The notes under the pieces were generated by a model that saw nothing but the letters and a program-made list of their open reading frames with translations, was not told the origin of the DNA and did not search any database. This document shows, in pieces, positions 1 to 9,736 of a DNA stretch of 64,000 nucleotides; position 1 is the first letter of the stretch; each line of letters opens with the position of its first letter. Made by a program: the position numbers and the translations under genes. This DNA is from Nostoc sp. MS1 (GTDB lineage: Bacteria; Cyanobacteriota; Cyanobacteriia; Cyanobacteriales; Nostocaceae): the NCBI RefSeq assembly GCF_019976755.1, contig NZ_AP023441.1:2043501-2107500 (forward strand), given 5' to 3'.

Positions 1-47
1 AATTAATTGAGTTTGAGCTCTTTTATTAGTTATAAAATTGTCATTCA

Positions 48-623
48 CTACCAAATCGGTTCCAAGTTCAGTACAAACCCATTTAAAACTTCTTCCCCTG
101 ATACTGTAGTAGGTGATTCCAAAATCTCAACCTCTCTACCTTCCCTGTAAATCATTACTTGGCGTAATTTACGATTAATTAAAAGACCTAACTGTACACC
201 GTTATCTATGTATTCTTTCATTTTTTCTTGAGTTACTTTTAAACTGTCAGTTGGTGAAAGTAACTCAATTACAAAATCAGGACATATAGGGGGAAACTTT
301 TCTTTTTGTTCTTGTGTTAGGGTATTCCATCGCGCCAACTTTATCCAAGCTGCATCAGGAGAACGATCTGCACCATTGGGTAATTTGAAACAAGTCGAGG
401 AATCAAAGGCAATCCCTGTACCATCTGCATCAGTCCAATTCATTACTTGTTGAGTTATTCTCGCATTTTTATTGCCAGTTTCTCCCCCTGTAGGTGGCAT
501 AATAATTAATTCTCCCTTAGCAGTGCGTTCAAACCTCAAGTCACTGTTCGCTCGACATAGCTGGAAAAACTGCTCATCTGTTAGTTCTAAGACAGATTGG
601 AGATTAACTGTTAAAGCATTCAT
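48..623 (-). CDS. Uma2-family (DUF820) restriction-endonuclease-like protein
   Basis: A 191-residue protein of the Uma2/DUF820 family, a PD-(D/E)xK-like fold expanded in cyanobacteria whose physiological role is unknown. Family marks seen: an acidic N-terminal segment, RSPDAAWI near residue 86, and CPDFVIELLSPTD near residue 113, where D and E of the DFVIE stretch are the probable metal-binding residues. The C-terminal LLINRK segment is also usual for the family, and the length is normal. The ATG at 623 gives the full N-terminal domain. It stands alone and faces the window edge. Nuclease activity is inferred from the family only. Confidence 0.85.
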   Translation of the reverse strand: MNALTVNLQSVLELTDEQFFQLCRANSDLRFERTAKGELIIMPPTGGETGNKNARITQQVMNWTDADGTGIAFDSSTCFKLPNGADRSPDAAWIKLARWNTLTQEQKEKFPPICPDFVIELLSPTDSLKVTQEKMKEYIDNGVQLGLLINRKLRQVMIYREGREVEILESPTTVSGEEVLNGFVLNLEPIW

Positions 624-750
624 GATGATATCTCTTCTGGAAATATTAAATCAATATAGACACTATTTTACCCTCTTTATTTCTGACTCATGCCTATAAA
701 AATGGTGTGCATTGCCTCATAACAGTAAAACAACACGGTGACTGAAGTTT

Positions 751-2316
751 TCAAAACTTTTTAATCTCAAATAGTTTAGCTTGTGGGAAAGTTTTAACTA
801 ATGTATATTTAGCTTCTAGCTTTTTAAGTATTTTTGGTAAGGCTTCTAGAACAAAAACAGTATCAAAACCATTGGGAATTGTTAGATCATCTTGAATCAG
901 TTTAAACTTAGTGTCTGAGTCAACTAAGTAGCTCATGGAAAATGCCCGATCCAAATTTGTACATAAAACTAATGGGTTATTAGCTGAACTGATTATTTTT
1001 GAGACTTTAGGAAAATTAGGACTACCAAAAGCATTCCAAGATGGTGCTTGAGAAATTACCAAACAAGAATTGATACCACACAAGATAAAAACTGACAGTA
1101 CAAATTGTCCCCATCGCCTGTGTGAAGCTTGACTCGCTGTTAACCAACTACCAATTGAATAGGCAACTATGAGTTCGATGGCTAGGGCAAAAGGTATTAA
1201 GTAACGTATCCGGGTAGTAATAGAACTACCACTGATCAAGTCTTTTACCATCAAGCTAACGCCTGCGGTAATTGCCAATGCTAAAAGGAAGTTTCTAATT
1301 CTTCTCGGTGCATATTGACAGAGAGTATAGAGAGATATTGCAGCGATCCCTAATATAATTGGAGCAAAGAACCATTGCACTGCTTTAAAAAAGTTAGGAG
1401 AGTAATAGGGATTGTATAAATCCCAAAATAGACTCTGTATTCCTTTTATCCAAGCATTAATTAATGCTAAAGCAGAGCTTCTCCCTGCAACTTGCCCAAC
1501 CGAATATCCCAACATACTAGAATTAACAAAAGCCCATAACCAAGGTAGGAACATTAGTGTACTGATTCCTAATGTTAATAAAAAAGGAATTATATTTTTT
1601 AGATTATTTAATTTGCTTTCAATTAAAACATAGACTACATGAGCTACTAAAACAAATCCAAACAACACATTAGAGTAAAGACCAATGACAACACTTAATC
1701 CATAAATTACCCACCAAAATATATTTTGAACACGCATTGATTTTAGTAGACATGCACATGCAATTACAGTAGTAGCTATTAAAATACTGTAAGGTCGTAT
1801 GACTTGAGCATATTGCAAATGAAAAGGTGAAATTGCAAGAATTACCACCGTCACTAATGCGGTAGTTCTGGATGCGAATAATTCGACACCTAACCAATAA
1901 GTTGCTGCTAATGCAATTACACTAAATAAAGCTGTTAAACTTCTTTGAATAATGAGCGTGTTATCAGTCCAATTGTTGAACAGATATGACCATAGAATTG
2001 TCAAAATTGGATATAATGGAGGAAATACATAGATTTTGTTAATTACTTGTGTAATTGATTGAGTTAAAGATTTATTTGGATCAATAGATAAATATTTCTT
2101 AATTTCCTCGGTACTTAAAATAGAACCATCAAAATTACTATAGGCTTGAGAGTGTTGTCCATAGATATAGGTAGATGAGTAGGTTTCATCAAAAGAGTAA
2201 ACTTTCTGATCAAGGTGATAAAACCTCAAAAATATACCTATAATTAATGAAAAAATAGCTAATGTTAGTAACCAATTAGGAATTTTATAATGTTCTTTCA
2301 ATGTTTGATTTGCCAT
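751..2316 (-). CDS. GT39-like (PMT/ArnT-type) membrane glycosyltransferase
   Basis: A 521-residue polytopic inner-membrane protein with about ten hydrophobic segments, the first at roughly residues 14-32. After the first segment lies a short loop with SFDETYS, where the D-E pair is the usual catalytic/metal position in GT39/GT83 enzymes. Further on, FPPLYPIL and RPYS match the proline-tyrosine motifs of this fold. Such enzymes move a sugar from a polyprenyl-phosphate donor to a lipid or protein acceptor; the acceptor here cannot be told. The soluble C-terminal tail is short. It is monocistronic, with an AT-rich upstream region. The class is likely, the exact reaction unknown. Confidence 0.75.
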   Translation of the reverse strand: MANQTLKEHYKIPNWLLTLAIFSLIIGIFLRFYHLDQKVYSFDETYSSTYIYGQHSQAYSNFDGSILSTEEIKKYLSIDPNKSLTQSITQVINKIYVFPPLYPILTILWSYLFNNWTDNTLIIQRSLTALFSVIALAATYWLGVELFASRTTALVTVVILAISPFHLQYAQVIRPYSILIATTVIACACLLKSMRVQNIFWWVIYGLSVVIGLYSNVLFGFVLVAHVVYVLIESKLNNLKNIIPFLLTLGISTLMFLPWLWAFVNSSMLGYSVGQVAGRSSALALINAWIKGIQSLFWDLYNPYYSPNFFKAVQWFFAPIILGIAAISLYTLCQYAPRRIRNFLLALAITAGVSLMVKDLISGSSITTRIRYLIPFALAIELIVAYSIGSWLTASQASHRRWGQFVLSVFILCGINSCLVISQAPSWNAFGSPNFPKVSKIISSANNPLVLCTNLDRAFSMSYLVDSDTKFKLIQDDLTIPNGFDTVFVLEALPKILKKLEAKYTLVKTFPQAKLFEIKKF

Positions 2317-2710
2317 AAAGGAAAATTTAAAAAAATCTAGTTCGCATTATTTAAACTTGAAACAGAAGTAGAGGATGTTGTTACATAGCGCTACACACTA
2401 TCTTGATATCAAAGACTGTGTGTTAGTCTATGAAATAACACACCATACATTTTATATTTTTTATGTTCACCTAATTAAATTGGCAAACACAAAACTTTAT
2501 ACTAAGCCAAAATTAATTAAATCAGATAAAATTTCTAGGTTTAAGATTTGTCTGTGATACTTAATTCTAGTGATTTAGCAATGGGCGCTGTGAAAGTTAG
2601 CTTGATTAATTATTTAAAACTGTTAATTAATTATATTGGATAGATAATATTTTTCACTAAATTTAAAACGAACAATGATAAAACTTAAAAATCATTTCTA
2701 TTTTTTTAGT
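2317..2710. other. AT-rich intergenic stretch, no gene seen
   Basis: An AT-rich gap between two minus-strand genes. The only open frame (60 codons, plus strand, 2375-2557) has no ribosome-binding site or recognisable product, so it is not called. The right part must carry the terminator region of the 2711-3151 gene and the left part the promoter of the glycosyltransferase gene, but no clear motif was identified. Confidence 0.5.
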
Positions 2711-3151
2711 TCAAGCTTCACTATTGTCTCCTTCATATCCATTTCTATTACGTTTAAGGCTTTCTTCTAAAGCTTGAATTTGCTCACGACGAGCTTCTAA
2801 TTCTAAAGTACGGCGTGCTAAGTCTTGATTTTGTAAAGTTAGAGATTGCCGCCATTCCTCTGCTCTTTCTACTTCTTGTTGCAACAATTCTGGAGTCATA
2901 CCTGTACTAAGATAAGTTTGTATGATGCTTAGTATCCAGTTACTAGCATCTTCTATCTTCTCAATATCACCTTTAGAAGAAAGTTCGACTAAAACTAGTA
3001 AATTTTCGCTCATGGTGTTGCCTTTACCCAGGAGGATAAAAGCTTCTTCAGGAATTATTGTCCAGAGATAATCGGCTTCTTGTCGAGCTAATAAGCGTAA
3101 TTGGTACTGGTCTAAAAATTCATTTTTATGTACCTGGGCTAGATATAGCAT
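2711..3151 (-). CDS. Conserved hypothetical protein with C-terminal coiled coil
   Basis: A 146-residue soluble protein that I do not recognise. The first half is a mixed alpha/beta-looking segment; residues about 90-140 form a charged Q/E/R-rich coiled coil (heptads around RRTLELEARREQ). There is no signal peptide, membrane segment or catalytic motif. A second in-frame ATG lies at about residue 47 (MSENLLVL), so a shorter protein of about 100 residues is possible. It lies downstream of valS on the same strand, about 145 bases away, and may be independent of it. Confidence 0.55.
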   Translation of the reverse strand: MLYLAQVHKNEFLDQYQLRLLARQEADYLWTIIPEEAFILLGKGNTMSENLLVLVELSSKGDIEKIEDASNWILSIIQTYLSTGMTPELLQQEVERAEEWRQSLTLQNQDLARRTLELEARREQIQALEESLKRNRNGYEGDNSEA

Positions 3152-3297
3152 GATCTTATTTTTGCTTTCATTTTAGATTTTAATTTTATATAGTGTTGTT
3201 AACTTTTAATTTTTGAAGAACTTTCTGTTTGAAAAGGTAATGAGATTTTATATTTCTCATTACCTTCTGCACCTATGCTAAACCAAGTAGGTATTGT

Positions 3298-6200
3298 CTA
3301 CTGCAACTCTTGAAGACGGGTGTGTAAAATCTCCAATTGTTTTTCTGCCTCGGCTAAAGCTTCTCTTGTAGCTTTTACTACGTCATCAGGCGCTTTATCT
3401 ACAAACTTGGGATTACTTAACCTGCCTTTAAGAGATTGCGCCTCAGTTTCTAGTTTGCTGATACTCTTATTGAGTTTGGCTTGTAAGGTTTCGATATCTA
3501 CTACCCCAGCTAAGGGAATAACTACCTGTACAGTCCCAACTACACCAGCTATGGATTTCTCCGATTTCTCTGCTTCTTGGAGTGGTTGCATTGTAGTCTC
3601 AGAAAGAGGTTTATCCGTTGGTGGGGCAAATAATTTAGCAAGGAATCGTTGTCTAGCCTGGGCAGATAGTAAGGTACGGCTGACAAACCAAGCTGTATAA
3701 ACCAAACCCACAGTCTCAAAGAAAGCCCCAAAAATAGGCACATTCTCAACGGTATTGGCTATAGCAAAAGCCACTCGAACCAATACAAGCCCAAGGATAA
3801 TTAAGCCAATTGTTTTTAAACCCTTGAGTGGTTTCTTCTCGGTAACGGTTGACGGCTGTTGTCCACCAGCAATAGTCAAAGCCTCTACCTTAGCTAAATC
3901 TTTAATATAAAATTGTCCAGCCGTGAGAATTTGCCGTTCTGATTCACTATCTGTTTGTAAATTGGCAATAATTCTTGCCCCTGGCTTTACTTCCGCCTCA
4001 GCACGTAAGTTACGAATGGTGCGAATAGTGCCAATTAGCAGTGCAAACTGTGTTTCCAACGTTGGGTTGATCAAGTTTGCGTCTGCTTGGGGGTAAGGCT
4101 GTAAGGCTAAAGTTTGACTAGAGTTGGCGGGTTGCTGGGTGAGAGTCTGCCAAATCTCCTCGGTAATGTGCGGCATAAAGGGATGGAGTAGCTTTAAAAT
4201 CCCTTCCAATACATAGGCAAGGGTTTGTTGGGCTATACGGCGTGATGCTGGGTCTGAGTCTTGTTGCAATCTGGATTTTACCAGTTCAATATACCAGTCG
4301 CAGAAATCACCCCAAATAAATTCGTAAATACCCTTGGCTGCTTCCCCTAAACCGTAATTATCGATGTAGTTGGTAGTTTGTTTGATAACTTGATGATAGC
4401 GGGAAATAATCCAGCGATCGCTTAATTCAGTCGCCTTTGGTTCACCTAATTGTGCAGGGGTTTGTCCATCCAAATTCATCATCACAAACCGCGCCGCATT
4501 CCACAACTTATTTGCAAAATTACGGGATGCTTCTACCGATGGTGATTCATCTTTTTTCCGGTCATACTCCAAGCGGATATCTTGACCAGCACCAGCCACT
4601 TCTTTAACCAAGGTGTAGCGGAGGGCATCAGTACCATATTTATCAATCAGTAACAGTGGGTCAATCCCATTGTTAGCCGTCTTCGACATCTTTTTATTAT
4701 TTTCATCCCGCACCAAACCGTGGATGTAAACTGTCTGGAAGGGCATAGTTTCTGTAAAATGCCCAGCCATCATCGTCATCCTCGCTACCCAGAAAAAGAT
4801 GATGTCAAAGCCTGTAACTAAGGTAGTAGTAGGATAGTATTTAGCTAAATCGGGTGTTTGTTCTGGCCAGCCTAAAGTAGAGAAAGGCCACAGCCCTGAA
4901 GAAAACCAAGTATCTAAGACATCAGGGTCTTGTTCTAACTGCACATTCTCGCCAAATTGGGCTTTAGCCTTATCCCAGGCTTCATCGGTAGATTTGGCTA
5001 CTACAAAAGGTGTGGTATCGGTAATTTGTCCATTAGTTTCACTCACCGCATACCATGCGGGGATTTGATGACCCCACCATAATTGCCGAGAAATACACCA
5101 ATCTCGCAAGCTAACTAACCAATCACGATAAACCTTTGTCCAACGTGCTGGAACAAACTCTGGACTATTTTTTTGGTCGAGAAAATCTAACGCCTTATCT
5201 GCTAAGGGGCGAATTTTCACAAACCACTGAGTAGAAAGTAGTGGTTCGATGGGTACTTTACCGCGATCGCTATAAGGCACGGTATGCTTATAATCTTCCA
5301 CCTTCACCAGCACACCGTCTGCTTCGAGGCGCGATACTACATTCTTTCTCGCCACAAAGCGGTCTTGTCCGGCAAACTCCCCGCCATTAGCGTTAACAGT
5401 ACCATCTTTATTGAGGATGTTAATAAAGGGCAGATTGTGACGCTTACCCATTTCAAAATCGTTGAGGTCATGGGCGGGAGTCACCTTAACGCAACCTGTG
5501 CCGAAAGTGGGGTCAACTAACTCATCACCAATGATAGGAATTTCCCGTTGCATAATTGGCAGAGTCAAGGTTTTGCCAATCAGATGCTTATATCTATCAT
5601 CATCGGGATTAACCGCTACAGCCGTATCACCCAGCATCGTCTCTGGTCGAGTCGTCGCTACTTCCACATAACCAGAACCATCACTCAGGGGATAGCGGAA
5701 ATGCCAAAGATTACCCTCAACCTCTTTTGATTCCACCTCTACATCAGACACCGCCGATTGAGTAGCCGGACACCAGTTGACCAAATATTCCCCACGATAA
5801 ATCAACCCTTCATCGTAGAGACTGGCAAAAGCTTCAACTACAGCCCTTGATAAACCATCATCCAGAGTAAACCTCTCCCGCGACCAATCAACCGAAACAC
5901 CCAAGCGTCGCAACTGATTAACAATTGTTCCTCCTGACTCCGCCTTCCAATTCCAAGAACGTTTGAGAAACTCCTCCCGTCCCAACTCTTGACGAGTTTT
6001 ACCCTCGCTTTTGAGTTGTCTTTCGAGAATCGTATGTACTGCAATACTGGCGTGGTCAGTTCCCGGTAGCCACAAGGTATTACGCCCTTGCATTCGGTGA
6101 TAACGTACCAACACATCAATCAACGCACTTTCAAAAGCGTGACCCATGTGCAGACTACCAGTCACATTTGGCGGCGGAATCACGACACAATAAGGTTCAC

Positions 6201-6330
6201 CACCCTTACTAGGGTCAGCTTTGTAGACTTGGTTTTCCTCCCAGAATTTTTGCCACTTCGCCTCAGTGGTAAAAGGATCATAAAGACTGGGAAGGTTGGG
6301 AATAGTTGCGGTCATTCTGGGAAATTTCAC
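3298..6330 (-). CDS. valS: Valyl-tRNA synthetase with CAAD membrane-anchor domain
   Basis: ValRS charges tRNA-Val with valine. The class I signatures are present: PPPNVTGSLHMGHA with HMGH at about residues 61-64, and KMSK at about 547-550. The editing domain, the anticodon-binding domain and the C-terminal coiled-coil arm (about 940-1010) are recognisable. At 1010 residues it is longer than typical bacterial enzymes because about 80 residues (roughly 826-905) with two hydrophobic helices are inserted before the C-terminal arm. This matches the CAAD domain that anchors some cyanobacterial synthetases to thylakoid membranes. Start: ATG 6330, with an alternative ATG at 6315 (MTATIPNLP). Confidence 0.95.
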   Translation of the reverse strand: MKFPRMTATIPNLPSLYDPFTTEAKWQKFWEENQVYKADPSKGGEPYCVVIPPPNVTGSLHMGHAFESALIDVLVRYHRMQGRNTLWLPGTDHASIAVHTILERQLKSEGKTRQELGREEFLKRSWNWKAESGGTIVNQLRRLGVSVDWSRERFTLDDGLSRAVVEAFASLYDEGLIYRGEYLVNWCPATQSAVSDVEVESKEVEGNLWHFRYPLSDGSGYVEVATTRPETMLGDTAVAVNPDDDRYKHLIGKTLTLPIMQREIPIIGDELVDPTFGTGCVKVTPAHDLNDFEMGKRHNLPFINILNKDGTVNANGGEFAGQDRFVARKNVVSRLEADGVLVKVEDYKHTVPYSDRGKVPIEPLLSTQWFVKIRPLADKALDFLDQKNSPEFVPARWTKVYRDWLVSLRDWCISRQLWWGHQIPAWYAVSETNGQITDTTPFVVAKSTDEAWDKAKAQFGENVQLEQDPDVLDTWFSSGLWPFSTLGWPEQTPDLAKYYPTTTLVTGFDIIFFWVARMTMMAGHFTETMPFQTVYIHGLVRDENNKKMSKTANNGIDPLLLIDKYGTDALRYTLVKEVAGAGQDIRLEYDRKKDESPSVEASRNFANKLWNAARFVMMNLDGQTPAQLGEPKATELSDRWIISRYHQVIKQTTNYIDNYGLGEAAKGIYEFIWGDFCDWYIELVKSRLQQDSDPASRRIAQQTLAYVLEGILKLLHPFMPHITEEIWQTLTQQPANSSQTLALQPYPQADANLINPTLETQFALLIGTIRTIRNLRAEAEVKPGARIIANLQTDSESERQILTAGQFYIKDLAKVEALTIAGGQQPSTVTEKKPLKGLKTIGLIILGLVLVRVAFAIANTVENVPIFGAFFETVGLVYTAWFVSRTLLSAQARQRFLAKLFAPPTDKPLSETTMQPLQEAEKSEKSIAGVVGTVQVVIPLAGVVDIETLQAKLNKSISKLETEAQSLKGRLSNPKFVDKAPDDVVKATREALAEAEKQLEILHTRLQELQ

Positions 6331-6361
6331 TAAGGAAGGACTCTAATAAATTTTGCCACAG

Positions 6362-6441
6362 GGATGGGGAGTAGGGATTAGGGAGTAGGGGGAGATGAGG
6401 AAGATGTGGGAGAGTAACTGTTGACTGTTGACTGTTGACTA
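6362..6441. repeat. Short tandem repeats (G-rich heptamers and GTTGACT units)
   Basis: The run contains variants of GGGAGTAGGG followed by three tandem copies of a 7-base unit (CTGTTGA on the plus strand). It is the STRR-like class common near Nostoc gene ends. Part of it is read into the C-terminus of the neighbouring reductase. Confidence 0.7.
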
Positions 6442-7376
6442 ATGACTAATCTCCTATCCAAAAACTTGAGTTGATGATACAAACAGCTAATTTGTGGTAA
6501 GTTTACACCCAAGGCTTGGGCTTTGCGTAATGGGTTGCCAACAATTGCTTCTACTTCTAAAGGACGGCACTCATCATAGTCGATTTTCATGCTAGTCCGA
6601 TAAGGCTTCATTTTGACGGTGTAATCAAGCATGGTTTGCATAAAGCTATCGGGAATTGTCCGCCCCATACTATTCGCCCCAGCTTGGACTTCGCGCATTA
6701 TCTGTTCCACTAATATCCGAGTGTATGTATCTGCCATTAACTCGTCAGTTCTAGCATTGAGAACCACAGATAACCCATTGTAGGGGATGTTCCACATGAG
6801 TTTCTTCCAGCGCCCTAATAATAAGTCTGTACTTAATTCAATTTCAATTCCAGCCGCTTGAAAATCATTGCCAATTTGCTGCATCCTATCTGTAATACCT
6901 GTAGCTGCATACCCCTCAATATATTCACCCAAAGTTATATGACCATAATCTAAGTGCCGAATGTGTCCTGCGCCTACCTTATTGGAACACAAAAAGCACA
7001 AACCACCGATTACATGAACTTTGCCAACAATTTTGGTGATTTCTTCTTCGATCCCTAACCCATTCTGTAAGACTAAAACTACACCATTATCTTTGACGAC
7101 AGGCGGTAATAACTTGGCTAGCAAGTGATTTTGCGTTGTTTTCAGTGCTACTACTACCACATCACATTGCGGGATTTTTGCCACATCGTTATAAGCGTTA
7201 ACTTGGGGTAAAGTAAAATCACCGTCTTTAGACTCGACAATTAAACCATGTTGACTAACTTGTTCATAGTCACTTTTGAGTAAAAAGTGGACATCTAAAC
7301 CAGCTTTTTGCAATTTAGCACCATAATATCCGCCTAATGCACCAGTTCCTAAGACGGCGTACTTGCCTTCATACAT
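6378..7376 (-). CDS. Putative 2-dehydropantoate 2-reductase
   Basis: A 332-residue protein of the ApbA/PanE family, which reduces ketopantoate to pantoate with NADPH for pantothenate and CoA synthesis. The N-terminal Rossmann motif GTGALGGYYGAKL lies at about residues 10-22. VVVALKTTQN and LQNGLG follow as in family members, and the C-terminal helical domain (GRWKKLMWNIPYN) supplies the conserved catalytic lysine region. The last ~25 residues (Ser/Pro/Thr-rich, ending TSSSSPPTP) are encoded by the adjacent short tandem repeat and are probably not part of the ancestral protein. Many genomes carry several paralogues with unclear substrates, so panE is not assigned outright. Confidence 0.8.
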   Translation of the reverse strand: MYEGKYAVLGTGALGGYYGAKLQKAGLDVHFLLKSDYEQVSQHGLIVESKDGDFTLPQVNAYNDVAKIPQCDVVVVALKTTQNHLLAKLLPPVVKDNGVVLVLQNGLGIEEEITKIVGKVHVIGGLCFLCSNKVGAGHIRHLDYGHITLGEYIEGYAATGITDRMQQIGNDFQAAGIEIELSTDLLLGRWKKLMWNIPYNGLSVVLNARTDELMADTYTRILVEQIMREVQAGANSMGRTIPDSFMQTMLDYTVKMKPYRTSMKIDYDECRPLEVEAIVGNPLRKAQALGVNLPQISCLYHQLKFLDRRLVISQQSTVNSYSPTSSSSPPTP

Positions 7377-7536
7377 AAATTATCTGCCAATATTTTTCGA
7401 TAATTATCATAAAGCAGTGTCTACAAACAAGCTGCTTTGGAAATTATCCTACAGTCATATTTTCATCCACTTTTTGTGATAAAAATTAAAACAGTTTTAT
7501 AATTTAAAATCCTTGGCAGAGATTGAGGTAGAACAC

Positions 7537-7938
7537 ATGGCTGATATTGTTGATATCGCAGTTAGTAATGATGGTTTCTCAACCCTAGTAACAGCTGTAA
7601 AAGCTGCTGGTTTAGTAGAAACATTAAAGAGTCCAGGCCCCTTTACCGTCTTTGCACCCAATGACGCTGCTTTTGCTAAATTACCACCAGGAACTATACA
7701 AACTTTGGTGCAGAATATTCCTCAATTAACAAGAATTTTAAAATTTCATGTCGTTCCCGGTAAGCTCAAGCAAGCTGACTTAGCCAAGCTTGGTACAGTT
7801 ACATCCGTTGAAGGTTCACCTATTAGAATCGATTGTTCTGACGGTTTTGAAGTGAAGAATGCCACGGTTTTAGCTGCTGATATCGAAGCTGATAACGGCG
7901 TAATTCACGTTATTGATACTGTGATTTTGATGGGCTAA
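7537..7938 (+). CDS. Fasciclin (FAS1) domain protein
   Basis: A single 133-residue FAS1 domain. The hallmarks are present: H1-like GPFTVFAPNDAAFAKLP at about residues 38-54 and an H2-like segment with ILKFHVVPGK, ending VIHVIDTVI. FAS1 domains mediate adhesion or scaffolding; in cyanobacteria small single-domain forms are common and their role is unknown. No signal peptide is seen, so the protein may be cytoplasmic. The ATG at 7537 is chosen over an upstream in-frame TTG (7513) because GAGGT at 7525-7529 is well spaced for the ATG. Confidence 0.9.
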   Translation: MADIVDIAVSNDGFSTLVTAVKAAGLVETLKSPGPFTVFAPNDAAFAKLPPGTIQTLVQNIPQLTRILKFHVVPGKLKQADLAKLGTVTSVEGSPIRIDCSDGFEVKNATVLAADIEADNGVIHVIDTVILMG

Positions 7939-8286
7939 TTTTGGCTTAAATAAGTATTAGCGAATTTTGGATTTTGGATTACTTCTAATCTAGAATCCAA
8001 AAGTTTTATATATGGGGTGTTTGCCTTTTGTTTCTCATGTTGGGTTGAATGAGAGTTTTTTTAAAGGCAGAGGAATGCGGAGGTTAGCGCAGAGAAAAGT
8101 TCTGGGGTAGGGTTAGCCCGATCTAGGAAACTGTTCAAGACAGTCCCTATAAAACAAGTTTCACAGCCAATCATGAAAGAGAGGTAAGCATTTTTACTCA
8201 GCACTTTTAAGTTAGAGGGTCGCAGAGTTTTTGCAATAACGATAAACTGAGAAAATGACCTACGTTATCTACCTAAGTTAGTCGTA
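7939..8286. other. Intergenic region between fasciclin gene and M20 gene
   Basis: Apart from the terminator hairpin at its left end, this stretch has no open frame or RNA that I can recognise. It should carry the promoter of the amidohydrolase gene. Confidence 0.5.
7972..8008 (+). terminator. Probable intrinsic terminator of the fasciclin gene
   Basis: TTTTGGATT at 7972-7980 pairs with AATCCAAAA at 7994-8002 (9 bp, 13-base loop), followed by a short T-rich run. It lies about 35 bases after the stop codon. The stem is AT-rich, so efficiency is uncertain. Confidence 0.5.
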
Positions 8287-9510
8287 ATGGTTTCCACCTT
8301 TCCTAATCCCGCTTCTGTTGACTTATCTCGTGTGCGATTAGCCATCCGTTCATTGCAACCCCAGTTGGTAGAGTGGCGGCGGCGACTGCATCAAAAACCA
8401 GAGTTGGGTTTTCAAGAAAAACTCACGGCTGAGTTTGTCTCACAAAACTTACAAGAATGGGGAATTGAGCATCAAATAGGTATCGCTCAAACTGGAATAG
8501 TGGCTATTATCAAAGGCGAAAAATCACCCAGTTCTCGCACTTTGGCAATTCGCGCTGATATGGATGCTTTGCCAATTCAAGAACTCAACGAAGTACCTTA
8601 TTGTTCACAACATGATGGGGTGATGCACGCCTGCGGACATGACGGACATACGGCGATCGCTCTCGGCACGGCTTATTATTTACAACAGCATCGGCAAGAC
8701 TTCGCCGGAACTGTAAAAATCATCTTCCAGCCTGCGGAGGAAGGGCCTGGGGGTGCAAAACCGATGATTGAGGCTGGGGTACTGAAAAATCCTGATGTTG
8801 ATGCCATCATTGGTTTACACCTGTGGAATAATTTGCCTTTGGGAACTGTCGGTGTCCGCAGTGGTGCGTTGATGGCGGCTGTGGAATTATTTGACTGTAC
8901 AATTTTTGGCAAAGGTGGACATGGAGCCATACCCCATCAAACTGTAGATTCTGTGGTAGTGGCTGCTCAAATTGTCACCGCCTTACAAACTATCGTCGCA
9001 CGGAATGTCAACCCCATCGATTCAGCTGTGGTAACAGTAGGCGCACTCCACGCTGGCACTACCCATAATGTAATTGCTGATACTGCTACCATGAAAGGGA
9101 CTATCAGGTATTTTAACCCTGCATTCCAAGGCTTTTTTAAACAACGGGTAGAACAGATTATTGCGGGTATCTGCCAAAGTCATGGTGCTAAGTATGACTT
9201 TAAATATACAGAACTGTATCCGCCAGTGATTAACGATGCGACTATGGCTGAGTTGGTGCGATCGCAAGCGGAAGCAGTGATTGAAACTCCCATTGGTATT
9301 GTCCCTGAATGTCAAACAATGGGTGGAGAGGATATGTCTTTCTTCTTGCAAGAGGTTCCTGGTTGTTATTTCTTCCTTGGTTCCGCTAACCCAGAAAAAG
9401 ATTTAGCCTATCCCCACCATCACCCCCGATTCGATTTTGATGAAACCGCTTTACCTATGGGTGTAGAAATATTCGTGCGTTGTGTCGAAAAGTTCTTTAG
9501 CAGGGGATAG
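8287..9510 (+). CDS. M20 family metal-dependent amidohydrolase
   Basis: A 407-residue enzyme of the M20D group (hippurate hydrolase / N-acyl-amino-acid or IAA-amino-acid amidohydrolase type). It carries RADMDALPIQE at about residue 96, HACGHDGHT at about 117 (metal ligands) and EEGPGGAKPMIEAG at about 151 (catalytic Glu). Its C-terminal part returns to the catalytic domain with GGEDMSFF and HHHPRFDFDE. The family cleaves N-acyl groups from amino acids in the cytoplasm; the natural substrate is not evident. Length is normal. It is monocistronic with an ATG start. Confidence 0.9.
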   Translation: MVSTFPNPASVDLSRVRLAIRSLQPQLVEWRRRLHQKPELGFQEKLTAEFVSQNLQEWGIEHQIGIAQTGIVAIIKGEKSPSSRTLAIRADMDALPIQELNEVPYCSQHDGVMHACGHDGHTAIALGTAYYLQQHRQDFAGTVKIIFQPAEEGPGGAKPMIEAGVLKNPDVDAIIGLHLWNNLPLGTVGVRSGALMAAVELFDCTIFGKGGHGAIPHQTVDSVVVAAQIVTALQTIVARNVNPIDSAVVTVGALHAGTTHNVIADTATMKGTIRYFNPAFQGFFKQRVEQIIAGICQSHGAKYDFKYTELYPPVINDATMAELVRSQAEAVIETPIGIVPECQTMGGEDMSFFLQEVPGCYFFLGSANPEKDLAYPHHHPRFDFDETALPMGVEIFVRCVEKFFSRG

Positions 9511-9736
9511 AGGGTCTAGGATGTCAGTAAACAGTTAATACAACCTGATAATTGTTTACTGATTGACTCCTCAGCTTCTTGATTTAGTAAAATTATTATT
9601 CAGATTGACTTCTTTATATTGTCTGAATCAAAACATTATATTACAGTGATGCAATTACATATTGCTGAGGTAAACTTGCTAGAAAAATAATGCAAAATCT
9701 TACTCAGCTGCTTTACAGCCTGGGGCATCATTGACA

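Noticed and set aside
2375..2557. 60-codon plus-strand frame in the AT-rich gap
   Set aside because: No start signal or domain, and the composition is typical of AT-rich non-coding DNA.
9690..9734. Short 14-codon frame just before the acidic-protein gene
   Set aside because: Too short to support as a leader peptide; no regulatory codon pattern or hairpin was seen.
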